Below are positions 21,176 to 32,889 of a stretch of DNA of 64,000 bases, in pieces. The stretch spans positions 44,750,446 through 44,814,445 of the forward strand of contig NC_134465.1 of NCBI RefSeq assembly GCF_047948215.1, read 5' to 3'. Below the pieces are notes generated by a model. It made no database searches. It was not told the DNA's origin and saw only the letters and a list, made by a program, of their open reading frames with translations. How positions within the stretch are numbered: the first letter of the stretch is position 1; each line of letters opens with the position of its first letter. Position numbers and translations under genes: made by a program. This stretch comes from Lycorma delicatula (taxonomy: Eukaryota > Arthropoda > Insecta > Hemiptera > Fulgoridae).

Positions 21176-21632
21176 TTAATTTAAATGTCAGGAAAAGAAT
21201 TTTGAAAGTATATGTTTGGAGCATCGCTTTATATGGAAGTGAAACTTGGACGATCGGAGTATCTGAGAAGAAAAGATTATAAGTTTTTGAAATGTGGTGC
21301 TATAGGAGAATGTTAAAAATCAGATAGGTGGATAAAGTGACAAATGAAGAGGTATTGCGATAAATAGATGAAGAAAGAAGCATTTGGAAAAATATAGTTA
21401 AAAGAAGAGACAGACTTATAGGCCACATACTAAGGCATCCTGGAATAGTCGCTTTAATATTGGAGGGACAGGTAAAAGGAAAAAATTGTAGGTAGGCAAC
21501 GTTTGGAATATGTAAAAGAAATTGTTAGGTATGTACGATGTAGGGAGTATATCGAAATGAAACGACTAGCACTAGATAGGGAATCTTGGAGAGCTGCATC
21601 AAACCAGTCAAATGACTGAAGACAAAAAAAAG
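21176..21632 (+). mobile_element. LINE-A 3' fragment inside the foldback element, 11-bp target duplication
   Basis: ATTAATTTTCA occurs at 21165-21175 and 21633-21643. The insert covers only the last about 150 codons of LINE-A (NLNVRKRILKVYVW, ETWTIGVSEKKRL, RRDRLIGHILRHPG) with stops, and ends TGAAGAC plus A-tail at 21617-21631. Confidence 0.87.
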
Positions 21633-21669
21633 ATTAATTTTCACAGAACACCTATTTGAATTCTTCACT

Positions 21670-21805
21670 AATATTTTATGGACGCACAATGGTTTTCTTT
21701 TTACAGTTGTTGTAAATTACTTTGCTTACCTTATAATCACTGAAAAATTATTTTCTACTTTTTAGAGCAATTTCATTTTAAATGAAAACCATTGTTTTAA
21801 CAATT
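21670..21805 (-). repeat. Right arm (136 bp) of the foldback element
   Basis: Inverted copy of 20986-21121 of the same length, about 85-90% identical by eye. Without the LINE-A insert and its duplication, the arms would be separated by about 80 bp, giving an original element near 350 bp. Confidence 0.8.
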
Positions 21806-22244
21806 TTTTTAAAAATTTATTTATTTTTTTACTTTTTAGTCTTCCACCTGCACTAAAATTCACAAAATTAAAAAAAAAAATTCAAAATCATAAAATTCAT
21901 TTACTTACGATAACAAATTGGTTCGCCATCGTAACAAAATCAGATATTTACAGTAACAAATCAGTAACAATAGATTACAATAACAAATCCATTTTGTTAT
22001 CATAAGAAAATTGTTTTGCTGCCTGAAACATGTGATTTGTTATCCAAATGTAAACAAAGAAATATGTTTTCATAATGTCTGCCATATTGGATTTAGAACA
22101 ATATTAAATATGATATATTGTATTGTCATCAGAACCAAAGCTATGTGCAAAATTTCGGCTTGATTGGATAATGGGAAGTGTGTACAACTTCAATTACTAA
22201 ATTTGATCTATAAAGGATTTAAAACGTAAGAAAACTGTTGAAAA

Positions 22245-22500
22245 ATGAAGCTTAATTGGAACAGAAACGTTTATGGAAAGAGAAGGACTAATTAAAACAG
22301 TGTTAAAAGGATCAGTAGAAGGTTCAAAGAAGAAAATTAAAAGATGAATGGCTGACTATAGATGACCTCAAAGGATAAGGAAGCTATTAGAATCCTAAAA
22401 GTTTAGCCAGGAATAGAGAAACTAGAAAGGGACATGATGCAAGGTACCTGCCTCAGAAGAGAAGGCAGATAATCCTATGACGATGATTGTAATATACTAT
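22245..22500 (+). pseudogene. LINE reverse transcriptase C-terminal fragment
   Basis: A frame reads MEREGLIKTVLKGSVEGSKK, then a shifted frame carries W-L-T-I-D-D-L-K-G, and the end DNPMTMIVIYY follows. The general pattern (H.GL...L.G.V.GK..RGRPR..W) is that of LINE C-terminal tails. The exact family is not LINE-A. Confidence 0.5.
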
Positions 22501-25499
22501 AATAGATGGAACTGTAGTAATTTGTAGTAAATATTTATTTTTACACATAAATTAAAATGTATGTGTCATCAGTTAAAACTCATCAACCACTAGGCCGATG
22601 TAAATGTATTTATTTAACTTTAAGAAGGGTTTTAAGGGTAAATTAATGTACCTTTATAATTGATTGAGCAGTGTGGTTTAAATCACAAGAGAATACCATA
22701 TTTTATAGTATTATTTTTCATACAATAATATCTTGAATACTTAAATAGTTACAACTGATTTCTGTTCAATAAATTTAGAGAATAAAATGAAATACATTTT
22801 TTTTTAATTTATCAAAATTGGGGATCCTTTTCTTTAAATAAAATAGAACAATTTATTTTTTTTGCAATTTGTAAGGAGATGAAGACATCTTTTTTTTTTT
22901 TAATGAACTCATTGCAATATGAAAACAAACTGCTTATAACTTAACGAAAGACATATTTTATAATGAGGAAATGTTTTATATATTTTCTGTTTTACTCTTA
23001 AAAAAAAAATGTTACATTACTTTAAGAAAGAAAGTGCTAAAATTTTGTTCTCATCAAAAGATCCACCAGACAATGAGAATTATCAATAAATAACAGGAAG
23101 GCTGCCTACCTACACGCAAAATTCGTCACAAAGTTTCATTATCTTAAGTTAAGCCATTCCTAAGATTAAAGCAAAATATTTGTTAATGCATATACTTTCA
23201 TCAAAGCAGTATGAAATATCAAAATCCACATTCTTTTAATCTGATGCAATACATTTTCTTTTGTGTTATATATTAAATAAAATAATGTAATTAATAAAAT
23301 AACCTGGTCAAAATTATATATATACTTTTTTTTTTTTAACCTCCAGATCTACCGTTAGGCATTCATCAGTGGATGAAGATGAATGATTTGTAGCATATGT
23401 GAAAATGCCGTGCCTGAACAGGATTTGAACCCGGGACCTCCGGATGAAAGGCCAAGACGCTACCACTCGTGCCACGGAGGCCGGCATATATATATTAGTA
23501 TATTTAGAAAGCTTATTGAAATCTTTGAAAGGCTAGGCTGGCCAGATGTAATGGCCACTATATTGAAGTTAAACAACTAGTAATGAGTTAACTCCTGTTA
23601 GGGCTTTCACATTTTTTACCTATTGTTTTATTGCTCACCTTTCTCATTAATATATATATGTATTAACAATAAATTTCTCTTTTAATAAATTTTTCTTTCT
23701 TCTCAAGTATTTGGATCTCTCAATCGGCTTTTGCACTTTTATTATTGATCTATCTATCTCCTTACACAATATTTCTTTTATCTAGTTTAAGTTCTCTATA
23801 CCCTATTAAATTTACCTATTTTAAGTTTATAACTTAAAATGTAAGTAAAAAATTGCTTATCATTCATCTCAACATTTGATGTAATCATTTTTTCCTGATT
23901 TCTTGAAAGTGAAATTGGACAAGGTAAATATTTAGTAGACTTCTCATATTACTGGTTTCATTACCTTCTAAATATTCCAATAACTGACAAAACCTCAACA
24001 AAATATTTGAATTTTGATAATTTGTATAGAAGTATTGTTTCACCACATATAATTCTACAAAAAAAAAATTGGCAACTTATTGAATGACTTTTTTCAGCTA
24101 TGGTGCTCAAAAAGTGGTATTGTAAAATTGTAAAACATTCTACAAAATTGTAAAATAAAATAACCTTAAAAGGTCTTAAACAATTTTGAGCAAGAATAAC
24201 TAATATAATTAAAATACCTTATGATCGTTCCAGAGGCTAAACAGAAAAAATAAAAAATAAAAATATTTATATATAATTCTTAATCTTACACTATTATTTT
24301 AAATGTTGCGATTGGAAAACTAAAAAAAAGATTTTCTCAATTTTTTTTAAATTTGGAAGCCCATATATCAAGAGGTATCCCTTTTTATTTTATTGAGTAT
24401 GATAATTACTAAAATAATATTTAAGCATCAAAATTCCAAAATTTTTTATAAAAGGTTTTTTTATTTTAAAAGCTTTCTTAGTCTGTGAAAAAAAATTAGG
24501 AAAAATTTATTTATAAAGAAATGAACTGTAAAAAAAATAGTTTAAAAGAGAATTGTTAAAAAGATAAACTTTTGTTATAAAAGTAATGAAAAAACCGCTT
24601 TTTTTTTTTGGTCAAAAATATAACATACATGCCAAAGCTACTTTAACTTTAATAGCTCTTTAAAAGCAAAATAGAAAAAAAATTTTTGAGACTTAGAACT
24701 GAAAGAAGAGTTAGGGCCCGCTCAAAAAAAAAAAAAAACAAAAAAAACAGAATATATTTTTTTAGAGGTGGGAAATAATTTTAAGAAAATTTTTCTAGAT
24801 TAAACTTAACAAATTTGCTTAAGTTAAGTTTTGTCTAAATCTAACTTCCCTTCAGTAAAGGCTAAAATAAGAAAAAGAATATATCTTCAAAAACTTTTTT
24901 CTTAAGATTTTCTCTAATTTAAAAAAAATTGTAGATATTTCTTAATAATTCTATATATATATATAAACTTTCAAATAATTTTTGAAAAATATTTAAACTG
25001 AAGAAAGATCGAGAAAAAGAACTAAAAATATATATTTCAATTTTAAGAGACAGGGATGGATTTTCTGAATTTTTTTTTTAAATTATTTATATATGCATTG
25101 TAGGAAAGAAATCTGATAAAATTTTCTTTAAAATGCCTCTGAAAAAATCAAAATTGATATTTTTGCAATATCCCCCACTCCCTTAACGAATTTTGAAAAA
25201 AAATTAATATTAACAATGCCACTTATATAGAAATATTTCAGCAAAATTTGAAGAAAATTGATTTGGTCAATCCTAAGATAAAAGGCTAAAATAAATGTGA
25301 TGACAGATACATACACACACAGATTTTTTTTGTCTAGATGAACTAGTTACATCCTAAAACATATAGATTTGTAAAAACTCATGATCATCATACTTTCCCT
25401 TTAACATAGCTAATCAAACTATATTTGCCAGGAAAGTAAAACTTATTATAATATTAAGAAATAAAATTTTTTTTAAATGTATAAACAAGGAGACCTTAC
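22501..25499. other. No gene seen apart from SINE-B
   Basis: AT-rich DNA with many A and T runs. It should contain further exons of the minus-strand gene starting at 25693 if its first intron is short, but no convincing coding block was found. Confidence 0.4.
23333..23485 (-). mobile_element. SINE-B copy, second tRNA-derived SINE family
   Basis: On the minus strand the head reads GGCCTCCGTGGCACGAGTGG with A box TGGCACGAGTGGTAGCGTC and B box GGTTCAAATCC, then CTGTTCAGGCACGGCATTTT. The tail is ACGGTAGATCTGGAGGTTAA followed by an A-run. A shadow open frame crosses it on the plus strand but is not a gene. Confidence 0.78.
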
Positions 25500-25693
25500 C
25501 TGTTATTAGACGGTAATCGTATTACATCAAAACGTACTGGTAACAGTTTATTATATGAACAATCATTCTTATAATTGAAGACTTCAACTTCACTCTCTTC
25601 TTCAGAGTCATTATCATCATTTCTGTTATCATTGTTACTAATATCATTACGTTGTAAACAATGTTCCAAACAACACGAGAAAAGTCTCTTCAT
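25500..25693 (-). CDS. Candidate first coding exon of an unrecognised minus-strand gene
   Basis: On the minus strand an ATG (25691-25693) opens 64 complete codons, ending in a partial codon at AACAG followed by GTAAGG, a strong splice donor (plus-strand CTTAC at 25495-25499). The peptide begins MKRLFSCCLEHCLQRN, has a serine/acidic stretch DDNDSEEESEVEVF near residues 27-40, and ends LLPVRFDVIRLPSNN. The two adjacent Cys near the N-terminus could be lipidated, but that is only a guess. It does not resemble the transposon proteins in this window. The next exon would lie at lower coordinates and was not found; with multi-kb introns it may be anywhere to the left or outside the window. I do not recognise the protein. 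Confidence 0.45.
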
Positions 25694-25930
25694 TATGTTA
25701 ATTGTCTTCTTTTCTTTTTTTCAATAAGAGTAACAAATAAAAATTAAGTAGACAGTAATGTTTAAGCAAAATATAAGAAATTTACTAATACTTTTTTGTA
25801 TTAAGATATAATTTCAAATACTTAATTGTATATGGTGGTTGGTTGACAATTATTTTAAAACCAGATTTCTAAGAATGGAGGGTTTTTACTAATCTTAAAT
25901 TTTTTTATTAAGTACAGATACCTAAGTATA

Positions 25931-27160
25931 TGAGCTGTGTCAATTAAATAAAGACTGTTTTTACCTCTTAGAGAAAGCGATGAGAATTGATTGTGAGCTC
26001 TTTAGCAGAGATCTTCAACATGTTTAAACCTAAATGAAAAGCATCAACACTGTTGACTCTTCACATGATTGTGAGTCATCATTTAGTGCAGTTCTGTTTT
26101 CTGTTGTGTGCCAGAATAATGCTAAGTTAAAAAGTTTAAAAATATTCGATTTGAAATTTTTAGTAAAAAAACACAAAACTTCAATGGAATGTTTTCACAT
26201 ATATATCAATACTTAAGGGAAAGACTGCATGTCTTGTGGCATATATGTTGTGAGCGGCATGAAAGACTCAGAGAAGGACATCAGAATGAGGAAGAAAATG
26301 AATACTTAGGATGACCTTTTCGCTTCAAGAACCAAAGAAAATGTAGATAAAATCAGCCAGATCATTCAAGATTACTTACTCACTGTCCAAATTATAGCTC
26401 AAACCATGAACATTGGTTTTTGTTCTCAACATGAAAAATGTTTGTGCCAAGGATGGTCCCTAAAGTTCTCTCATCAGAACAAAATGAACAGCATAAGGAA
26501 ATTTGCGCTGACATGCTTCAGCAACTTGGCCGACCCTAACCTTTTAAAAAAATCATTTGTGACAAAATGTGAATCTTCCAGTAAGTACAATCTTGAAACA
26601 AAATGACGGTGCCTGAAATTGCATAAACGTTTTATATTCTTTTGTTGAATAAAACCTTATCAAAGAAAGTCAAAATTCAATTTTATGTTCTATTTTATGT
26701 CAAGGGCATAATTTTACAAGAATGGGTTCCAGAAGATACAAAATTGAACCAATATTATTTTAAGAAACTTTTGACAAAGTTGAAAGAAACCATCAGAAAA
26801 AAAATAATCAAAACTGAAAAAATGATTTCATTCTTCATCATGTCAATGCTTCCATTTGTACAGTAATTTCTGTGAAGCAGTCTCTGGTCAGCAAAGATAT
26901 TACTGAACTGGAATATCCTCCATATTCACCAGGTTTGTCATCATTTGACTTTTTTCCCCTAATGTGAAATTAGTTCTTAAAGAGAACATTTTTACTCAGT
27001 TAATGCAGTAAAGAAAAAACACTGTATGTTTTAAAATGACTAACAGAAATTGATCTGCTACTCGCCTTTGATCTGTGAAAAACAAAAATGCCTTAATGTG
27101 CAAATGTGAATGGGGGCTTTATTGAAGAAACAAGTATTAGAAATGTAATAAATAAATAAA
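25931..27160 (+). mobile_element. Third mariner-like element, old, right end lost in AT repeats
   Basis: TGAGCTGTGTCAATTAAATA after a TA (25929-25930) resembles a mariner terminal repeat. A broken transposase follows. The right terminal repeat is not found; the sequence runs into TATA microsatellite near 27160. Confidence 0.65.
26140..27125 (+). pseudogene. Mariner-type transposase, heavily decayed
   Basis: Pieces in different frames follow the transposase in order: KFLVKKHKTSMECFH (N-terminus), EQNEQHKEICADMLQQL, VKGIILQEWVPEDTKLNQYY (26642-26866, usual GI.H.E.VP.G.TVNQ.YY), HHVNASICTVISVKQ, YPPYSPGLSSFDFFPL, and a C-terminal VNGGFIEETS. The second catalytic Asp is Val (HHVN for HHDN). The third Asp is kept, 34 residues further on. 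Not functional. Confidence 0.7.
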
Positions 27161-27238
27161 ATATATATTATTTTATATATGTATATATATAACTCATCTT
27201 TATATATGTATATATATAACTCATCTTTATATATATAT
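27161..27238. repeat. AT microsatellite with a 29-bp unit repeated
   Basis: The unit TATATATGTATATATATAAC + TCATCTTTA occurs twice in tandem within TA repeats. The inverse of its unique part (AAAGATGAGTTAT) appears at 28028-28040 next to another TA run. Confidence 0.7.
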
Positions 27239-27242
27239 TTAA

Positions 27243-27455
27243 ATTCTATTAAATAAATCACCTAGTACAAAATATTGAGATAAAATATATCTTATTTTAA
27301 TTTTTTCATGAAAGTTCTTTCGTGGCAAAATAATTCATTAAATTATTTCAATCATGACTGAGAATGTGGGACTCTGTGAAAGTACTTTCATGAAAAATTA
27401 ATTTAAGATAAGTCTTATCTCAATATTCTGTACTAGGTGGTTTATTTAATAGAAT
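27243..27455. mobile_element. Small inverted-repeat element (213 bp) flanked by TTAA
   Basis: ATTCTATTAAATAAATCACC at the left and its inverse GGTGGTTTATTTAATAGAAT at the right begin arms of about 80 bp that also share CTAGTACA.AATATTGAGATAA and TTTCATGAAAGT. TTAA lies at 27239-27242 and 27456-27459, a target typical of piggyBac-like elements. No coding capacity. Confidence 0.7.
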
Positions 27456-27516
27456 TTAACTGTAATTTAACAGTACAGAGGAATAATATGAATCTTAAAC
27501 ATTAATTTGTGAAAAA

Positions 27517-27521
27517 ATATA

Positions 27522-27566
<45 letters not shown>
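27517..27566. repeat. (AT)n microsatellite
   Basis: Nearly pure AT dinucleotide run with one interruption (ATGTAT). Confidence 0.95.
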
Positions 27567-27569
<3 letters not shown>

Positions 27570-27629
27570 GTAGTAAATTTGTTGTTTATATATATATGAA
27601 ATACAGATATATATATATATACACACACT

Positions 27630-27883
27630 GAAATACAGTAACAGAAAAACCTAAAAAAACTAATAAGTCAACTTTCACGGATCCCGTATTGTCAGTCATG
27701 TGGTCAATTTTGTAGTTACATGGAGTCAGTTCTGTAATTACATCAAACACTTAATAAAAACTTAAAAATTTAGAAAAAATAAACACATTAATAATCAAAA
27801 AATTTGTAATAATGACACAACTTCATTACCAATAATGGCATCTATTGATATTAGTTTTTTAGGTCTTTCTGTTACTGTGTTTC
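27630..27883. mobile_element. Small element with about 36-bp terminal inverted repeats
   Basis: GAAATACAGTAACAGAAAAA + CCTAAAAAAACTAATA at the left is inverted at 27848-27883 (TATTAGTTTTTTAGGTCTTT + CTGTTACTGTGTTTC). About 180 bp of non-coding sequence lies between. It is MITE-like; no target duplication could be fixed because the left flank is a TA/CA repeat. Confidence 0.65.
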
Positions 27884-28144
27884 GGTGGTTAAGTTGTATT
27901 AACTATTTTAATATTTTAAGTTGTATTAAATTGTTAACAAGTATTAACAACATATACTTCAAAAAAATAGTACTTTGTAAAAATAGTATATATACTATTT
28001 TTTATATATGTATATATATATATATATAAAGATGAGTTATTTTATCAATCTCATTATTTAATGTATACTTTTCATATTTCTCTTACTGCAAAATGAAACT
28101 TTGCAGTAAGATTAAATATATATAATTTAACTATATTAATGAAT

Positions 28145-28182
28145 AGTATATATATATATATATATAATATATATATATACTA
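28145..28182. repeat. (AT)n microsatellite
   Basis: TA-repeat bounded by AGTATA and TATACT, so the whole is self-complementary. Confidence 0.9.
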
Positions 28183-28656
28183 TTTTTTTCTTTATGACAG
28201 TCAGGAATGATAATAATAATTCGAAAAATAAACTTTTCTAAAGACAAACTGAACCAAATTTTATGAAACTTATACATGTATAGTAAGTATGATTTTATGA
28301 TTTAAAAACATTTTTTTCCAAACATTTATAGTTTTGTTATTTGTATTTTTTGTTTACTCGACATTTTTTAGAGAACATAATCATATGAGCAGCAAAGGAT
28401 TAGTGAATATAAGTAAAAAAAATGGAGAACGAGAAATATTCAGTAATAAGAAACATGAAGTCTTAACAAAAGGAAATAGTATATAATGATTAAAGATTTT
28501 TTAAAGGATTGGGGCGGATTATGTGTATTGGACAGAGGAAAAGAGAATGCCAAAAATTATTTTTAAAGAGAGACTCTTTGAAAGTTAAAAGTGAAGAAGA
28601 AGATCAAGTAGGAGCTAGGAAAAGATGTAACAAAATAAACTTAAAACATGTTTTTA

Positions 28657-28659
<3 letters not shown>

Positions 28660-28710
<51 letters not shown>
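28660..28710. repeat. (AT)n microsatellite
   Basis: About 51 bp of uninterrupted AT dinucleotide. Confidence 0.95.
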
Positions 28711-28711
<1 letters not shown>

Positions 28712-29929
28712 GTTTGGAAGGAAATTTTTTATTTAGTATTCAATCAATGATTCTGGATATAATAAACTAACCTAATAAATAAGTAATTATTTTTATTTAT
28801 TCTGATTGGTACATAATAATACATTATACAGATCACATCAGATATGAGTAAACATGCTACTTCATGAGTAAAAAAAGAAACTGCCCAAGCATTTGCCTGG
28901 ATGAATCAAGGGAAACTATGGTAAACTTTGGTAGCATCACAAAATACATAATTAATTATAAAACAAAATATAGATATGATTAAAATTCATATTAATTATT
29001 TAAAATAATATTAAGGTAAATTCATGAAGATACTAAAAATTAACTACAAAATAAATTACAATTCAGGAAGCATTAATGAAAATTGCTATGCATGTGCTCA
29101 CATTGAACAGAATGCAGAAAATTCAGTTTTTTTTAAATTGTTTAATTAGTACTAAATTAATTAAGTAATTTTTGTAAAAATTACTTCAAAACATTTTTAG
29201 TGTTCTTGTGTTTTCAGTAGCTGTTTGTACTGTTTTCTCACTGCTTCAGCTGATGCAAAAGGTAATGTATTAAAAATGAAGTTATAAAATATGTTATAAA
29301 TGAAGTATTAAAAATATGTTATAAATATAAATATGAACTGTTCATGTAATATAATTGTTGATATTTGTATGTTTATACATTACAAAACATTGAAGTGTGT
29401 TAAGATCCTTGTTTTGCATTTGTAGAATATTAAGGTTATTGTCATTGCTGGTAGATTAGTGATTTGCATCTAAGAGCTGGTTAACAAAAAGTCTTTTAAG
29501 TATTCATCATGTCTTTATTTAAAATTGCATCCCTTCATAGGTCAAATGGGATAAAATTTACTTCACTTAATATGCTCTATATAAGTTTAAAGTTCAAATA
29601 AATATCACTGCTGACTGTCACGGACAGGAAAATAGCAAATATATCTGATATTTAATGGTTCTGAATTTTAATGTTTAAAAACATGTAACACATCAATACT
29701 ACGGGCAAGAGTATTGTTTTTAAAAAGTATGATTTACCAAAAAAAAGAATAACTGCTACCAATATGTTAGTACTGTCTTTTACTTTTCCTAATATATTAT
29801 ATTATTTACGCAATGAAACAAGAAAAAAATTAATTCATAAAAAATTGTAACAGATTAGTTTAAAATTGAACATAATAATATGTTTTCCTTATAATAAAAT
29901 ATAAACAGAAATTCTGTCTGAAAGGTGTA
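28711..29929. other. No gene seen
   Basis: AT-rich. ATGTTATAAATGAAGTATTA-type words are repeated at 29290-29330. No coding signal. Confidence 0.45.
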
Positions 29930-30405
29930 TAGAATTTCTTAGGAAAAAACCTAGCAAAATTTGAAAAAACAATTTTAAGAAATATCTATGGCCCAAAGAT
30001 CAAAATTTACTAAAATTTTGAAAAACAGACTGCACAATGAGAAAAAAACACTCAAATTTTATAGGGAGATATCGTAGAATGGATGAAACTATATTAACAA
30101 ACAAATACGTAACAGTTTCACAAAAAAACGAAAAACCAAAATAAACTGCTTCACAGAAATTGAAAAAATCTGAAGTTATTATATATTTCCTAAGAAATCA
30201 TTTTTGAGACAATTTTTCAGAAAACTGGTAAATGAATCTAAATTTCCAGAGCAACAGAAAAGGAAAAAAAGTGCATCAACCAAAAAAATGAGAGAAAAGT
30301 TTAAAGTGAAGGAATGAAAGACCTTTAGAAAAAAAAGAACTGCATGCGTGACCCTTAGGAGGTCTGAATGCAAAAAAAATTTAATTAAATAATATTTAAA
30401 AAGCT
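29930..30405 (+). pseudogene. LINE-B-like C-terminal fragment
   Basis: FEKTILRNIYGPK at the left is the usual FE...LR.IYGP step of LINE C-termini, followed in broken frames by FFETIFQKT-like and ATEKEKKCINQKN sequence and a basic tail near 30300. Stops are frequent. Similarity to LINE-B at 14640-14720 is in the basic tail. Confidence 0.45.
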
Positions 30406-31921
30406 AATTAAAAATTTACATTTAAAAAATTGTTTCTTTGTTCCTTTTTTAAATTTTATTCTTGAATTAAATATAACATAAAAACTGAAAAAAAGATATT
30501 TTCTAAAATCTGATTAACGTAAGAAATCTTATAATGTGAGATAAGAGGACTAAAAACTATAATTTTATGCTTATATAATTTTAAGCTGCTCACATCTAAT
30601 TTATTTTTTAATGAGTTCTGTAGGTGTCAGAAAAATAAACACTTTTAGCTCTGCTAAATTCTATTATAGAATGGCTTTTCTAAACAAATGTAAAAAACTA
30701 AAACACACACACATTTACTTAACATTATATACTCCAAAATTATTTTTGATAATAGAAAACTTTTTATTGTTAAACTACATAAACACTAAATAAAAACTTC
30801 CAGCGCTTTAGTGCGACAAAAACCACCAACTTAACACTGTAACATTAGTTCTAACTAAACAAACCAGTGCAGTAATAGTGATTATAATAATTTAAAAAGT
30901 TCCTCTTTGAAACGGATGTTATGTAAAGCATGTGGACCATATGATGAACAGTTCCCCTTTATACCAAACTAATTTCACACCCCCACTACCATTACCACAC
31001 CCCCAACCATCCTCATCATTTCTCTTTACTTTTCACTAACATTGACACTGTTATTTACATACACATGTGCTAGCATGTATATGGCTTTTGTTTGTAGAAT
31101 ATATATATATATATATATAAAAGATGAAGGATGATAGCTTATTAAGTTACGGCTGACCGAGGCCAAGCCCTATTTGTTTAGTTTAGTCACAGCATAAATG
31201 AAATGCATACACTGAATAATACGTTTTATATTATTATTACTACTATTATATACATATACATATAAAACACATACATATGAAATGGCTTACAATAATATAA
31301 TAACAATAATACTCTTTGTAATAAATATGCACAGTGTGTGTGTACTCATTTCCTGAACATTTAAAATGACCTAACATTACAATCGATATATAATGTAACA
31401 TAATTATCATGGGAGTGATCCACAGAATTATAGCCCCACCCAGTATAATTTATTTATTTAATTTTAAATTTTAAATAAATTTGTATTTGAATTACTACAA
31501 TCAGTTTGTAATAAATTGATAATAAAATAAGTGAATGCAGTTATCTCATCATTTTTTTTTTGAAAGAAAAAGTAAACAAGTAGGATTTAAAAAACCAGCA
31601 TGGGTTGCATAATTTTTCCGACATTGCTTTTGATAGATGTTTATTTCAAATAAACCATAGGATTTAAAGAAAATATGCCATAGGATTTAAAAATATCATT
31701 GACTTAATTATCAAGTTGTAATATATATGTAATTGTGTTAAAATATAACACAATAATTTATATAATTGTGAAAATGATGAAAATTTGTAATAACAATATT
31801 TTGAATATGATTTCACTCCCTTTTCAAATGATGTTTTTACCTTATATTATGCAGTATTAAAAATATAATTAAGGAAAAATAAAAAAATTCTTAGTAAACA
31901 TTTTTGGTTCCATCAATTTTC
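30406..31921. other. No gene seen
   Basis: AT-rich. An (AT)n run is at 31098-31118, followed by TTACGGCTGACCGAGGCCAA, a slightly GC-richer stretch with no recognised partner. Confidence 0.45.
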
Positions 31922-32033
31922 TCTATCAAATGACATTTTTTTTTTTTATATACTCCCCCAAGACGACCAGCCCACGCTAAAAAGTTTAACACAGTCGTCT
32001 CAGGGTTTCATGGCAGCGCAGTTTGCCCTCCCT

Positions 32034-32337
32034 CACTCTTTCTCTTTTTTCCTGTTTATCCTCCGGTAACTACCGTTTAGATAATTCTTCAGAGGATGAA
32101 TGAGGATGATATGTATGAGTGTAAATGAAGTGTAGTCTTGTACATTCTCAGTTCGACCATTCCTGAGATGTGTGGTTAATTGAAACCCAACCACCAAAGA
32201 ACACCGGTATCCACGATCTAATATTCAAATTCATGTAAAAATAACTGGCTTTACTAGGACTTGAACGCTGTAACTCTCGACTTTCCAAATCAGCTGATTT
32301 GGGAAGATGTGTTAACCACTAGACCAACCCGATGGGT
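32034..32337 (-). mobile_element. SINE-A copy nested in R1-like LINE
   Basis: AGT(T/C)TGCCCTCCCT flanks it (32020-32033 and 32338-32351), 14 bp with one mismatch. The tail CACTCTTTCTCTTTTTTCCT lies at the left, and the head with ACTTGAACGC (B box), CAAATCAGCTGATTTG and CCACTAGACCAACCCGATGG at the right. About 304 bp. Confidence 0.92.
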
Positions 32338-32889
32338 AGTCTGCCCTCCCTAGCTCATCCGAACTCGGACATCCCATTGGGGTTTCCCGTACCTCCTTGA
32401 AAACATACTAATCACCTCTTCCGGTGATCAGAATTTTTCTCCGCAGGAGAGCACCCTTCCAGTCCCTATTGTACCTGATCAAGACACACATTTCGTTTGC
32501 CCTTCACAGTTACGCATCCCCCCATGCACACCTCGAGGGTCCCCCATGCCATATCGGGGAGCTCCGACCCACCCACTCTTGCGCGTGAGTAGGCCCGAAC
32601 ACCCTAGGCATAGAGGCTGCCTCCCTGGCCCCTACAGGCATCAAGATGGACTTGTACCTGTCCTCGAACCCCCACGTATTCCCATAACCCCTCATTACTT
32701 GTTGCACCATGTCTCCCTCGGTGTCAGTGGTAGAGCACCGCACACAATATCCCCCCCACTCCATGTCCATCGATATATCCAGCAGCACAATCCAACAACA
32801 ACATGAGGAAAGACACATAATACAATCATAAATTCCTAACCTATTAAAGTACATTAACAACTACAAAAATAAAACACATTTCGACGCCT

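Noticed and set aside
32510..32860. Overlapping open frames on both strands
   Set aside because: GC-rich 3' non-coding region of the R1-like LINE; neither frame has a recognisable motif.
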